From the NCBI GenBank assembly GCA_013177855.1, contig JABLYA010000001.1, positions 353,231 through 417,230 of the forward strand: a stretch of DNA of 64,000 bases. Reading direction: 5' to 3'. The number at the start of each line of letters is the position of its first letter. Within the stretch, counting starts at the first letter, position 1. Made by a program: the position numbers and the translations under genes. The stretch is from Ignavibacteria bacterium (GTDB taxonomy: Bacteria > Bacteroidota > Ignavibacteria > Ch128b). Positions 8,341 to 17,579 of the stretch are shown here, piece after piece. The notes under the pieces were generated by a model that did no database searches, was not told where the DNA came from, and saw nothing but the letters and a program-made list of their open reading frames with translations.

Positions 8341-8508
8341 TCACATTATATATGGGCCGTCATCAAACATGAAATACATATAAAAATATTCTGGAGGTGA
8401 TTTTCTAACTTCGTATTGGATTGACGCTTCGATAATTTCTTTACAAAGACTGATTGCTTCTTGAGGCGTATAAAAATCCCCAACTTGATATCTTTCTTTT
8501 TCATCCAT
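8341..8508 (-). CDS. Small hypothetical protein, 55 residues
   Basis: An ATG frame running from 8508 to a TGA at 8341. It begins MDEKERYQVGDFYTPQEAIS, is acidic with an amphipathic helix in the middle (SLCKEIIEASIQYEVRK) and ends in an aromatic-rich stretch followed by DDGPYIM. No family is recognised. It lies 71 bases upstream of the HD-domain gene on the same strand and could be co-transcribed with it. No ribosome-binding site is obvious, so the call rests on composition and context. Confidence 0.4.
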   Translation of the reverse strand: MDEKERYQVGDFYTPQEAISLCKEIIEASIQYEVRKSPPEYFYMYFMFDDGPYIM

Positions 8509-8587
8509 TTAATGAAAGTTATCATCGACCATTACAAATATATTTTTTTCCCCATAACATTGCTTATAGATAAAATTTAATAATAGC

Positions 8588-9544
8588 GTTTAAAAAATTG
8601 TGTAAAAGGATAAAAATAAAAGAGGCATTTACCCTCACTAAATTTGAAAAAAAATGGAGGATAAATGCCCATGGAAATATCATACAAACAACACCTAAGC
8701 GAAATTATTGAATATTTCAAAGAAAACAAAAATCTAGTTTCTTTTATTAACTCAATTGTATCAAGATTTCTGAAATATTTAATTGAGACTTTACTTGAAG
8801 CAAAAGTTGAATATGAGAGGACTAAAGCTTTGATAAGAAGGAATTGGTATAATATAAGGATCAGAAAGAAGAACTTGAGATATATAACTTTTGTGTTTTG
8901 ATTGCTTTGGGACTTAACGGAGAGACCAATAAAAAGGAAATAATTGATTTTCTTTTGGTTGGTAAAGAGACCAAGAGAAATTACAAGAGATTTATAAACT
9001 CACTAATTGATCGTGGGCTTAATGTTAATGAATTAGAATTATTTGTTCACGATGGTGATTTTGCCATTGTTAGTGCAATAAATGAGATATTTGGTGATAT
9101 AGTTAAACAACAGAATTGTATCTTTCATAAACTGAAAAATCTTAGTAATGCAATCAAAAACAAAGATTTGAAAGAAGAAATCTTAGGTGAAGCATCACAA
9201 GTCTATAAATCAAAAAGTTATTTTGAATAAATCGAAAAAAAGAAAGAGTTTATTAAGAGATATTCCAAAATTGAACCTGAAGCCGTTGCAATTTTTTCAA
9301 GTGACGAGTTGATTAAGACAAAGTATTCAATGGATTTAAGACTTCACCATTTAATTCATACAACCAATCCAATTGAAAGGACAATAAGAGAGATAAGAAG
9401 AAGAACAAATGCGATTGGGTGTTTTGAAAATCTATCTAGTGCAGATAAAATTTTGTATTTGTACTTAATCGTTGGTTTTATAAATCGTTAATTGTTTGGT
9501 AATGCCTCTTTCAACTATTTTAACCTTTACACAAATTTTGGAAC
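8588..9544 (+). mobile_element. Decayed IS256-type insertion sequence
   Basis: Imperfect terminal inverted repeats can be aligned. The left end is GTTTAAAAAATTGTGTAAAAGG followed by AGAGGCATTTAC. The right end, read on the minus strand, is GTTCCAAAATTTGTGTAAAGG followed by AGAGGCATTAC. At about 957 bp it is shorter than a normal IS256 element (about 1.3-1.5 kb), because the middle of the transposase is deleted. Two more partial copies lie at 3040 and 12886 in the same orientation. Confidence 0.8.
8665..9491 (+). pseudogene. IS256 (mutator-type) transposase, broken into three frames
   Basis: Three pieces remain. Residues of the N-terminus lie in 8665-8901, up to RTKALIRRNWY, after which the zinc-finger/first-Asp region is missing. 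The middle, 8898-9230, runs GLNGETNKKEIIDFLLVGKETK...INSLIDRGLN...LFVHDGDFAIVSAINEIF...QQNCIFHKLKN and includes the second catalytic Asp (VHDGD). The C-terminus, 9231-9491, contains HHLIHTTNPIERTIREIRRR with the catalytic Glu. A stop (TAA) at about 9228 and the internal deletion make it non-functional. Confidence 0.85.
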
Positions 9545-9650
9545 TTAATAAATAGATATTTCAATAAATTATACCTTTCCTAGCCGTGGTAAGCCATAAA
9601 TACAAAAGTTGATGAAAAGTAGAATGTTCAATTAACAACATCACGCACCA

Positions 9651-12600
9651 TTACGCTGGACGCTTACTGGCAGCTAGCATTTTGTTTTCTTGTTCATTAT
9701 CACTTAGATTAATGTCTCTAATAATTACAACTCCGTCAGAGCTTAGTGTCATAATTCTACTCTCGTCTTCGGAAAATGCTACGAAGGTCACTTTCTTAGT
9801 TTTGTCATATTTGATATTATCACCGTGCCCTGTGAATGAATTAATTATCTTCCCATTAACTGTCTTTGCAATATGAACAACATTAGATTCTTGATGTCCA
9901 TAACCTCCTAAAGTCAAAGGTTCATAACCTTGTTCAGATAATGCTAAATACTCACCTGTCGGACTGAAACAAAGAAAATTTTTCCCCTTTATTTCATTCC
10001 ACTTATTATAAGTGTGGTAAATATTTGTTTTTGATTTATAAATATTTTGTCTCAACTTAACTTCTGTCGGTTTGCTGTCAAAAAGTTTATCATCAACAAA
10101 AAGGATGTATGTATCTGGTGTGCTATCATAAGTTGCGAAATAACCCGTTTTGGAAAATCCACAAACCCAAGATGCATATGTTGGATATCTACTTAAATAT
10201 TCATCAAGTATTTCTAATGTACTTTTCTTTTCATCAAAATGAAGTTTTATTAAATGTATACCACCACCAGTTTCCAATCGATAAACTATACCCAAATACC
10301 TATTGTCATAACTGAATGATGCATAATTATAAAATTGGGTATCTTTAGGAAAAATAATCTCTTTGACTACACTGGTTCCAGTAATCCCAATTTCGGTATA
10401 CTTTTTGACACCAACTACAGAATGAGAATTGATTTTAGTATAATCTTCAATTCCTAATGCTTGAAATTGCTCTTTGTAGGAATTAAAGATTTGTAGACGA
10501 TTTTTATCAACCTTTATTTTTGCTTGTTCTTTCTCTTTTTCTTGTAGATAAAAACTAGGGTCATCTAAATCCTGTCTAAACTTTGAAACTTCTTCTACTT
10601 TTAATTCTTTACCATTTAGTTTATGGAAATACCTTACTTTGGATGACACTTGTGCATAAAGTTTTCCATCTGGACTCATAAACCTATAATGGTGGTAGTT
10701 AGGGGGAGTAATATCTTGAAATGTTATGGGGTCAATTATTTTCGCTGCTCTTCTGATATTTTGCTCAACAATTAAACTACCGTCATTTCTAAACGCTAAA
10801 AAGCTGCTGGAGATGAAGTTTATAGTTTCACCCTTTTCGATGTCATAAAGGAAATATTTATTGCTTTCATCTTGAAGAACTAAAAATTGACCGTTTGGGG
10901 AAAGATATGATTCCTTGTATTTGTTGTAATCGATTAATATTTCACGTAACTCATACTTTGCAGTTTGAGGATTAAATTTGGAAAGGTAGATTTCGTTTTT
11001 TCGATGTGATACAATTTTGTTTAGTTGCTTAGAGCAAAATTCAATGTTGCCAATAACTGCATCTTTTATCTCAAGAGTTTGGGGGTTAAAAACTATTTGA
11101 TTAGACGATAAAGCGTATTTCTCAAAAAACTTAAAGTCCAAAGCGTCTTTAAAAAGTGAGTGATGCACTTTTCGCTCATCAAAATGTATTCTTGTGCAAT
11201 TTTTCAAATCGAAGGCATTCAAAGATTTTGTGTTTGAAATATTTTTTTCTTTATCACGAAACCAGATAATTTGATGTTTTTTGAACAGGTCAGGATTTAG
11301 AATTTCTATTTGCTCTAAAATGGCATTATTTGGATTAGTTGAAAGGTAAAGTGAATACCTTTCTTTTGATTTTATTAAAAAATAGGGTATTTCGTTTATG
11401 GTGAATAGTTCTACCGAATCTTCATCGTTGAGCGTAACTTTATTCCTTCCTGCTAATAATATTTTTGTGCTTTGAAGACTTACGACAAGAGTATCATTAT
11501 GATATTTGTTAACTTCCAGGTTAGGAGTTGCATCGATTAAAATATCTGCCTTCCCCGAATTAAAAAATAAAAGAGATTTTTCAGTATTTTCTATTGTGTA
11601 TGGTTTGTCAGTACAGTTGTTTTGGTACTTTCTGATTATTTTCTTTTGAATAATAAAAACACCATTTTTAGTAGGGTAAATTTCGTGGGTTGTATATGTT
11701 TCTATTATTTTTTGAGATTGAGAAAGTTCATGAAAATGATCTGTTTTATCATCTGGAAGTGAAGAAATAACTTCTTCTTTAATTTCTTCAGTTTTTCTAT
11801 TTAGGTCGGTTAGTTCATTTACACACTTTAGATACTTCCCGATATGAATTAAATTTTCGTTTTTGTTTTCCAAATTAACTTTAAAATTAAGATTGATCGT
11901 TTCAGAGTAGGTTGTATGTATATTTGTACAGTTAAGCGTATTGTTTTCAAGTGTGAATACATTACCTAATTTGTCTATTGCGTTATTTTCCTTTTTTGGT
12001 ATTTCGAAGTACTCATCAAGATTGTACAAACTTGAAACTTTCAATACTTCATTATAAATGATATAAATATTTAAGTTGGCTTCATCTATTAAGTAATAAT
12101 TAAAATTTTCAAATGATTTTAATTCTGTTAAGTATTTATTAGTATGGTGTACTAATTCGTAACAATGAATTGTTTTGGATTTTATATTATAAAGCCAAGC
12201 TTTATTGTTGTCAACAAGTATCTTAATTTCACGGTAATCGTTTAATAATTCTCCTACCAATGAGAAAGTTTCTGTGTTATAAACTCCAAGGTTAGTTATT
12301 CCGCTTGCAGTATTTCCTACTTTAGTTACAAATAAAAAATTAGTTTCATTAATCTTGTGAATCTCTGTTGGGCTATAATGGTTTTCAGTTAGCAATATTT
12401 GCTTTTTCTCATCATAAAGCAATAGTCTGTCCTTCATCAGAAAGAAGGAATATTCTGTGTCGTCAAAAACAAAAGCCTTTTTAAACTCACTTGACCCAAG
12501 TCTAAAGGCTTCTTTTATCTCTAATTCTTGCTGAAAAACGGTATTATTAAAATTGCATTTTGCAATCAATTTGCCTGTTGCATTCAGAGTTGTCAGTATA

Positions 12601-12755
12601 GTAGGATTTTTTGAATTAGCATTAATAGACGTAATTATTTTATCTTGGGCGTAAATATCAATTTTCAAATTGTCAACCAATGAAACAATTTGAAATTGGC
12701 TATTTTTATATCCAATACTCGGAAATATTTTAAATGGTCTTTTAATCTGTGTCAT
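9651..12755 (-). CDS. Large beta-propeller (WD40-like) protein of unknown function
   Basis: 1034 residues, no signal peptide and no membrane helix. Most of the chain is beta-rich with short repeated blade-like stretches. The last 250 residues are the most recognisable: YNYASFSYDNRYLGIVYR, FLCFSPTGEYLALSEQGYEPL, GKIINSFTGHGDNIKYDKTKKVTFVAFSEDESRIMTLSSDGVVIIRDI, i.e. WD40/YVTN-type blades. Residues 1-85 look like a small beta domain. It has no catalytic motif that I can see and is not in an operon. It sits between two IS256 remnants. Cytoplasmic propeller proteins of this size occur in conflict systems as scaffolds or sensors, but nothing here proves that role. Confidence 0.6.
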   Translation of the reverse strand: MTQIKRPFKIFPSIGYKNSQFQIVSLVDNLKIDIYAQDKIITSINANSKNPTILTTLNATGKLIAKCNFNNTVFQQELEIKEAFRLGSSEFKKAFVFDDTEYSFFLMKDRLLLYDEKKQILLTENHYSPTEIHKINETNFLFVTKVGNTASGITNLGVYNTETFSLVGELLNDYREIKILVDNNKAWLYNIKSKTIHCYELVHHTNKYLTELKSFENFNYYLIDEANLNIYIIYNEVLKVSSLYNLDEYFEIPKKENNAIDKLGNVFTLENNTLNCTNIHTTYSETINLNFKVNLENKNENLIHIGKYLKCVNELTDLNRKTEEIKEEVISSLPDDKTDHFHELSQSQKIIETYTTHEIYPTKNGVFIIQKKIIRKYQNNCTDKPYTIENTEKSLLFFNSGKADILIDATPNLEVNKYHNDTLVVSLQSTKILLAGRNKVTLNDEDSVELFTINEIPYFLIKSKERYSLYLSTNPNNAILEQIEILNPDLFKKHQIIWFRDKEKNISNTKSLNAFDLKNCTRIHFDERKVHHSLFKDALDFKFFEKYALSSNQIVFNPQTLEIKDAVIGNIEFCSKQLNKIVSHRKNEIYLSKFNPQTAKYELREILIDYNKYKESYLSPNGQFLVLQDESNKYFLYDIEKGETINFISSSFLAFRNDGSLIVEQNIRRAAKIIDPITFQDITPPNYHHYRFMSPDGKLYAQVSSKVRYFHKLNGKELKVEEVSKFRQDLDDPSFYLQEKEKEQAKIKVDKNRLQIFNSYKEQFQALGIEDYTKINSHSVVGVKKYTEIGITGTSVVKEIIFPKDTQFYNYASFSYDNRYLGIVYRLETGGGIHLIKLHFDEKKSTLEILDEYLSRYPTYASWVCGFSKTGYFATYDSTPDTYILFVDDKLFDSKPTEVKLRQNIYKSKTNIYHTYNKWNEIKGKNFLCFSPTGEYLALSEQGYEPLTLGGYGHQESNVVHIAKTVNGKIINSFTGHGDNIKYDKTKKVTFVAFSEDESRIMTLSSDGVVIIRDINLSDNEQENKMLAASKRPA

Positions 12756-12794
12756 TTGTCTTTATGCTTGCTGCAAAAATTTTTGAGCTTTACG

Positions 12795-12834
12795 TTCGGG
12801 CGGAAGACCTGACGGAGTCATTGTCGTCCGAGAA
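12795..12834. repeat. GC-rich imperfect inverted repeat upstream of the propeller gene
   Basis: TTCGGGCGGA at 12795-12804 can pair imperfectly with TCGTCCGAGAA at 12824-12834 across a 19-base loop. It stands out as markedly GC-rich in an AT-rich region, just upstream of the propeller gene and close to an IS256 remnant. It could be a recombination-site relic; no consensus core was matched. Confidence 0.3.
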
Positions 12835-12885
12835 GAAAACTCTATCTAAAGTAATAAAAAAGTAAATATTAGTCAAAAATAGCAT

Positions 12886-13266
12886 TTAAAAAATTGTGTA
12901 AAATGATAAAAATATAAGAGGCATTTACCCTCACTAAATTTGAAAAAAATGGAGGATAAATGCCCATGGAAATAACATTCAAACAACACCTAAGCTAAAT
13001 TATTAAATATTTCAAAGAAAACAAAAATCTAGTTTCTTTTATTAACTCAATTGTATTAAGATTTCTTAAATATTTAATTGAGACTTTACTTGAAGCAAAA
13101 GTTGAATATGAGCGGAATAAAGCTTTGTTAAAAAGGAATTGGTATCGGAATGGTTATTACACAAGACATTTAATTACTAAGATCGGACTAATTGAGAATA
13201 TTCGAGTTCCGAGCTTAAGATATATAGTATATCAAAATAATATTTTTGATAAATGGGAAATACGCC
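12886..13266 (+). mobile_element. Truncated IS256-type copy, 5' part only
   Basis: The left end matches the copy at 8588 (CATTTAAAAAATTGTGTAAAA, AGAGGCATTTACCCTCAC). The transposase N-terminus is present but already stopped early (AAGCTAAATT puts a TAA in frame). It is readable again at 13125 onwards (RNWYRNGYYTRHLITKIGLIENIRVPSLRY), the segment that is deleted in the 8588 copy. It ends at about 13266 against the stop codon of the radical SAM gene; no right end was found. Confidence 0.75.
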
Positions 13267-14775
13267 TTAGTGATGTAGATTACTCAAATTCTCAAAAACT
13301 CTTTGGAAATGATATCCGTAAATCGAAAAAGTGATCATAAGTGGAAGCAACTTTGGTTTTCTAAACAACGACCAGAAAAATAATCTCCAGAAATGAATTC
13401 GTGCTTTACTCTTAATTCCTATAATTACAATTGATTTCATTAGAGCTGCAAGGTACTCACTGTTTTTCAAATAATTAGAAATACTGAAATTAATTTTGTA
13501 TTGTGGTTTAAATTCCTTCAAGAATTTTTTAACTCTCTCATAATAATATTTCGGTGAATATATTTCCGACACAACTCTTTTGTAACCATCAATTAATTTA
13601 TCAAGTCCAAGTTTTGGAATAAGATTTGTCGAGACATCTGTATTATTACCGGAAAAGTTTTTTACGATACGATTTTCATTCACAAGCCGTTCGTATAATT
13701 TTGTTCCTTTTGGTGCATTCAAAAGACCAACCATTGCTGTTACAATTCCACTTTGCTGAATAAAATCTACCATTCGATCAAAAATATTTGGTGGATCGTT
13801 ATCAAATCCAAGTATGAACCCTGCCTGAACTTCCATTCCAGCCTTCTGAATTTTCTTAACATTATGTAAAATTTCTCTTCTTTGATTTTGAGTTTTTTTA
13901 CATTCTTTTAGACTTTCCTCATTTGTGGTTTCAATCCCCACAAACACAGCATTAAATCCTGCATCAACCATTAGTTGTAATAATTCATCATCGTCAGAAA
14001 GATTTATTGAAGCCTGAGTATTGAATGTGAAAGGATATTTCATTGCTTTCTGCCACTCAATTATTTCGGGAAGAACTTCCAGTTTTAATTTTTTCTTGTT
14101 GCCGATAAAATTATCATCGACAAAAAATACATTTCCTCTCCAGCCGCGTTTATACAGTGCATTTAATTCCTCAATGATTTTAGATGTACTTTTTGTTCTG
14201 AATTTTCTTCCGAAAAGATTGGTCACATCGCAGAAGTCGCAATTATAAGGACAACCTCTTGAAAATTGAACACTCATTGAAGAATAATCTTTTAATCTTA
14301 TCAAGTTCCATGATGGAATTGGCGTTGAATTGAGATCAGCAAATTCTGCTGTTGAGTAAATATGTTTTGGATTGCCCGTTTCCAGATCGTTTAGAAATTG
14401 GGGCAATGTAATTTCAGCTTCATTCAATACCAGATAATCAATTTCATTATGATCAATATAACCAGCTGTGAAAAATGGACCGCCTGCAACAATTCTAATT
14501 TTATGTTCTTTACATCTTTTAATTACACTTATCACCGATTTACTTTGAACTGACATCGCACTCAAAAACACAAAATCGATTCCGGCAAAATCAGTATCTC
14601 TAAGAGGACGGACATTCAGGTCGATCAATTTTTTATTCCATTCTTCTGGAAGCATTGATGCAATTGTTAATAATCCAAGAGGAGGATGAGTTGCTTTTTT
14701 TGATATAAATTTCAAAGCATGCTTGAAACTCCAGAAAGTATCTGGAAATTCAGGATAGACTAATAAAATTTTCAT
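13267..14775 (-). CDS. B12-binding-domain radical SAM protein (DUF4070-type)
   Basis: 502 residues. The N-terminal part is a cobalamin-binding Rossmann-like domain: MKILLVYPEFPDTFWSF, PPLGLLTIASML, AGGPFFTAG. Residues 170-195 hold the radical SAM cluster motif SRGCPYNCDFCDVTNLFGR (CxxxCxxC). VFFVDDNFIGNKKK and VFVGIETTNEESLKEC are the SAM-binding strands. The C-terminal part matches DUF4070-like tails. Family members modify lipids, hopanoid-like compounds or other small molecules; the substrate here is unknown. No partner gene is adjacent. The stop codon abuts an IS256 remnant, so the last few residues may have been altered. Confidence 0.85.
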   Translation of the reverse strand: MKILLVYPEFPDTFWSFKHALKFISKKATHPPLGLLTIASMLPEEWNKKLIDLNVRPLRDTDFAGIDFVFLSAMSVQSKSVISVIKRCKEHKIRIVAGGPFFTAGYIDHNEIDYLVLNEAEITLPQFLNDLETGNPKHIYSTAEFADLNSTPIPSWNLIRLKDYSSMSVQFSRGCPYNCDFCDVTNLFGRKFRTKSTSKIIEELNALYKRGWRGNVFFVDDNFIGNKKKLKLEVLPEIIEWQKAMKYPFTFNTQASINLSDDDELLQLMVDAGFNAVFVGIETTNEESLKECKKTQNQRREILHNVKKIQKAGMEVQAGFILGFDNDPPNIFDRMVDFIQQSGIVTAMVGLLNAPKGTKLYERLVNENRIVKNFSGNNTDVSTNLIPKLGLDKLIDGYKRVVSEIYSPKYYYERVKKFLKEFKPQYKINFSISNYLKNSEYLAALMKSIVIIGIKSKARIHFWRLFFWSLFRKPKLLPLMITFSIYGYHFQRVFENLSNLHH

Positions 14776-15024
14776 TTTAAATTCCTTTGTTTAGATAATT
14801 AAATTCTAAATGAAGTTAAGTAAAGTTTTGATTGGAAAAAACTGGCGGATTAGAATAAAATTTTATCTTTTGTATTCAACTCTCGTTACTGAAAAAAATA
14901 TACTTAATGAATGGTGAAATGATTAAAATAAAGAAATTCTTTTCTGTAATATTCGATTTTATGGGAAGCAAAATATTTTATTGACTAAATTAATTCGCAA
15001 GAGAATTTGCCAATATTTGAAAAT

Positions 15025-15450
15025 CTATGCTTTTTTAAACTCAGGATATTCATTCCATACTTTACCATGGAAAATTCTTCCATTTGCTTTTTTATTTCGT
15101 TTGACTTCATCAGCTCCCCAGGTGCCCCATTGCTTGAAGAAGAATGCGACATTCTGCTTTTTGCATTGATAGAATATTTCTTCTACCCATTCTTTTTTCA
15201 TTGGTCTTGCATTTTTACCTGATTCACCACCAACAATTGCCCAATGAATTTCTGTTAAATCCAAATTACCGACTGCACCAATCAATGGCTCAAATGAAAT
15301 AAACCTGATTCGAGCATTTATTTTTCTTAGTGTATCAATTCTTTTTTTAAACGCAGCACTTTCAACACTAACACCAAGCCAGACATTTGGTGGGACATCT
15401 TTATTTGAAAAATATTTTTCTATTTGATTGCGGTTAAAACCGATTTTTTT
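15025..15450 (-). pseudogene. 5'-truncated DUF5131 (phage Gp37/Gp68-like) gene
   Basis: The C-terminal half of a DUF5131 protein is clear: NVWLGVSVESAAFKKRID, RIRFISFEPLIGAV, IHWAIVGGESGKNARPMKKE, VAFFFKQWGTWG, GRIFHGKVWNEYP. The frame is open from 15450, but no N-terminal half (the WNP and Cys-rich cluster region) exists. At about 15427 the sequence turns into the long repeat unit. The first ordinary start candidate, TTG at 15285, would leave only 86 residues. This is a remnant cut by the repeat array. Confidence 0.85.
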
Positions 15451-15995
15451 CTATTATTTTTTTTCTTTAGCCACGAGTTGAAACTCGTGGCTTTTTTTAA
15501 CTATCTCTCTCTACTGCTCTTCTAGCTTGCGAATCAGCTCGATTTCTTCTAGAATTAGATTAATATATTTTTGAAAATTTATTATTGCTCCGAGCTCTGG
15601 TTTTTTAAATTATTTATTTGCATTGCCACGAGCTTTAGCTCGTGGCATAATTGAATATCAAATAATTTGAGCTCTAGCCAAAATATTTTCCCTCTGAGAT
15701 CGATTAAAGCCGATTTTTTCTATTATATTTTTTCTCTCTCGCCAAGAGTTGAAACTCGTGGCTGGCTATTTTTTTTTAATTATTTCTCACGGCTGCTCTT
15801 CCAGATTCTGAACAATTTCTAGTTATTCAAGAATTAGATTAATATTTTTTGGGAAATTTATTATTAACCCGAGCTTTGATTTTTTATTATTTAACTTATT
15901 CGCCTCGAGCTCTAGCCAAAATATTTTTTTCCTCTTTGAATTCGGTTAAAACCGATTTTTTCTGTCAAAAAATTTTTTTTGTTAAAAAAAAATAT
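15427..15995. repeat. Tandem units of gene-end debris plus hairpins
   Basis: Two to three degenerate units of about 250-275 bp. Each begins with a (G)GTTAAAACCGATTTTTT motif (15432, 15708, 15943). Two units carry a strong hairpin, arms GCCACGAGTT / AACTCGTGGC with a two-base loop (15470, 15740). A second hairpin with arms GCCACGAGCT / AGCTCGTGGC lies near 15625. On the minus strand each unit also contains a homologous C-terminal coding scrap: ILEEIELIRKLEEQ then TAG at about 15525-15560, and a decayed copy at about 15800-15840. A further unit lies at 17580-17800, on the other side of the DUF3800 pair. Confidence 0.75.
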
Positions 15996-16048
15996 ATATA
16001 TTTGAGTAATCCAGTTTATCTGGAGGTGGAAGGTCCTAAGAGCCTTTG

Positions 16049-16075
16049 CCCCGAGCAATCGGGGTTTTTCTTTTT
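16049..16075 (+). terminator. Terminator-like hairpin followed by a T run
   Basis: CCCCGA (16049-16054), loop GCAA, TCGGGG (16059-16064), then TTTTTCTTTTT. It has the form of an intrinsic terminator reading rightwards, but no plus-strand gene precedes it. It overlaps the stop of the minus-strand DUF3800 gene. It may be a relic that came with the repeat or serve as a block against antisense transcription. Confidence 0.4.
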
Positions 16076-16856
16076 ATGGCAATCGTTTTATACCATATCC
16101 TTCAATTCCTGTTTTACCTTTATAATATTTATTCTCAATCACTTCAATAATTTTGTCACCGAAAGTATATTCTTTACCCTCATTTATCCCATATTTCTTA
16201 AACATAAATCTTCTTGATGGATGAGCAATTAAATCTGCTAATTGTAAGCAGGCAATGTTAAGCATTTTTTGTTTTACTTTTAATTCTTTACTTGTTAATC
16301 TTTTTTGCAGTCTATGAGCCTCTATGAATTGAGTCCCATTTGCATAAATTTTTTTATATGATTCTTTTAAACGTATATCTTCGTTACCACCTCGTGATTC
16401 AATCATGATATCTCCACAGGAATTTACGCTTTCTAAAAAGAAATAATATCTTTCAACTATGATTTCTAAACAGTAATGGTAAGGATCATATTTCCATGTT
16501 TGATATTTTATATTATGTTCCAATTTGTCGATTAAAACTGACACTACTACATAATCAAGTTCATTTAGAAGATTTAGAAAATCTGAATTAAATTGTTCTT
16601 CAATCTCTGGATTTTTTAAAGCATTGAATGGATATTTTTTATTTACAAGTTCTTTTCGATGAAGTATTATTGGCTCGTCTGGATGATAAGGAAAATATTT
16701 CTGTTTTAATTTTTCTAATGAAGGGGTTACTACTTCCTTTACATAATTTAATTCAAAAATTAAACCCGTTAAGCTCAGATAACGATGATTTGGATTTTCA
16801 GAACTTTTAAGATCATTGTTACCCACTTCATCAATGTATACTCTATATTTATTCAT
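16074..16856 (-). CDS. DUF3800 domain protein
   Basis: 260 residues. The start MNKYRVYIDEVGNNDL shows the DUF3800 first strand with acidic residues (YIDEvG). It continues with HRYLSLTGLIFE, PIILHRKELVNK, a central D-rich strand IMIESRGGNED and the C-terminal ACLQLADLIAHPSRR segment typical of the family (QLADLIA). The fold is thought to be RNase H-like, and members are frequent in phages and defence islands. The catalytic role is not established. It lies three bases after the upstream membrane-protein gene, so the two form an operon. The pair is bracketed by the long repeat units. Confidence 0.8.
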   Translation of the reverse strand: MNKYRVYIDEVGNNDLKSSENPNHRYLSLTGLIFELNYVKEVVTPSLEKLKQKYFPYHPDEPIILHRKELVNKKYPFNALKNPEIEEQFNSDFLNLLNELDYVVVSVLIDKLEHNIKYQTWKYDPYHYCLEIIVERYYFFLESVNSCGDIMIESRGGNEDIRLKESYKKIYANGTQFIEAHRLQKRLTSKELKVKQKMLNIACLQLADLIAHPSRRFMFKKYGINEGKEYTFGDKIIEVIENKYYKGKTGIEGYGIKRLP

Positions 16857-16859
16857 TTA

Positions 16860-17534
16860 TCAAGAATATTTATTCCTCGTTAAATTTTTTAAGGCTTCAG
16901 CAATTTTCTTAAGGGTTTCGTTAATACTTTTTAGTTGCTTTTCAATATATGTTTCACCATCAGGATTAATACGATAAAAAAATTGATCAATTGTAAGGTT
17001 AAATGTTTTTGAAAATTGTTTTACTCCTTCAATATCTGTGTAGCCTAAATCAACTTTATAATTTGAAGGTATTTTATGTTCTTTGTAAAGTGGAGAGGCT
17101 ATTGTTGTATAACCAACTGTTATAACATATTTAGATCTTGGAGGGATATTAATTCCATTTTTATTTACAGCATTTTTCGAAAAATATTTATTAAATACTG
17201 GGTCTCCCAAATCAAGCTCAGGATTTATATTAATTCGAACACTTTTTGCCAAACCACCACCTTCGTTACTTAGAACTAATACGATAGAATAAAAATTAGA
17301 TCCATTATCAAAATATGCTATTACATTTGGTTCATTCTTTTGTTTTTCTAATTCAAAACTCTTTTTTAATATTTCTAAAGTCTTATCGTTTGATTGTCGC
17401 AATTTTCTTGTTTCATAAGAATACCAAATTATAACAGTCAAAGTAATTAGTAATACTAATGCATTGATTGTTTCATAGTTTTGAGTGAAAAATTCCCAGA
17501 GAGAATATAAAATATTCGCGTTAACAAAATTCAT
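16860..17534 (-). CDS. Membrane-anchored protein of unknown function, partner of DUF3800
   Basis: 224 residues. One hydrophobic helix, about residues 23-42 (INALVLLITLTVIIWYSYE), is followed by a charged coiled-coil stretch (about 43-68). Then comes a beta-rich domain (PNVIAYFDNGSNFYSIVLVLSNEGGGLAKSVRI...) that reads like a small immunoglobulin-like or DUF-type sandwich found in single-pass bacterial proteins. The C-terminal 30 residues form another amphipathic helix. No enzymatic motif. It is translated just ahead of the DUF3800 gene, suggesting joint function. Confidence 0.6.
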   Translation of the reverse strand: MNFVNANILYSLWEFFTQNYETINALVLLITLTVIIWYSYETRKLRQSNDKTLEILKKSFELEKQKNEPNVIAYFDNGSNFYSIVLVLSNEGGGLAKSVRININPELDLGDPVFNKYFSKNAVNKNGINIPPRSKYVITVGYTTIASPLYKEHKIPSNYKVDLGYTDIEGVKQFSKTFNLTIDQFFYRINPDGETYIEKQLKSINETLKKIAEALKNLTRNKYS

Positions 17535-17579
17535 ATCTTAAAACCCTCATAATATTCTAAAATTTTTTCCAACATTTAA

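Noticed and set aside
8898..9491. Two separate small genes after the first transposase frame
   Set aside because: Both pieces match consecutive parts of one IS256 transposase, so they are fragments of a pseudogene.
8579..9551. TTAATAA-like target duplications flanking the IS256 copy
   Set aside because: The same AACTTAATA sequence also ends the copy at 3302, so it belongs to the element rather than to a target duplication.
13125..13334. 69-codon plus-strand gene overlapping the radical SAM gene
   Set aside because: The first 45 residues are IS256 transposase sequence and the rest is antisense to the radical SAM C-terminus.
15849..16217. 122-codon plus-strand open frame
   Set aside because: Covers repeat sequence and the 3' end of the DUF3800 gene in antisense; composition is that of AT-rich noise.
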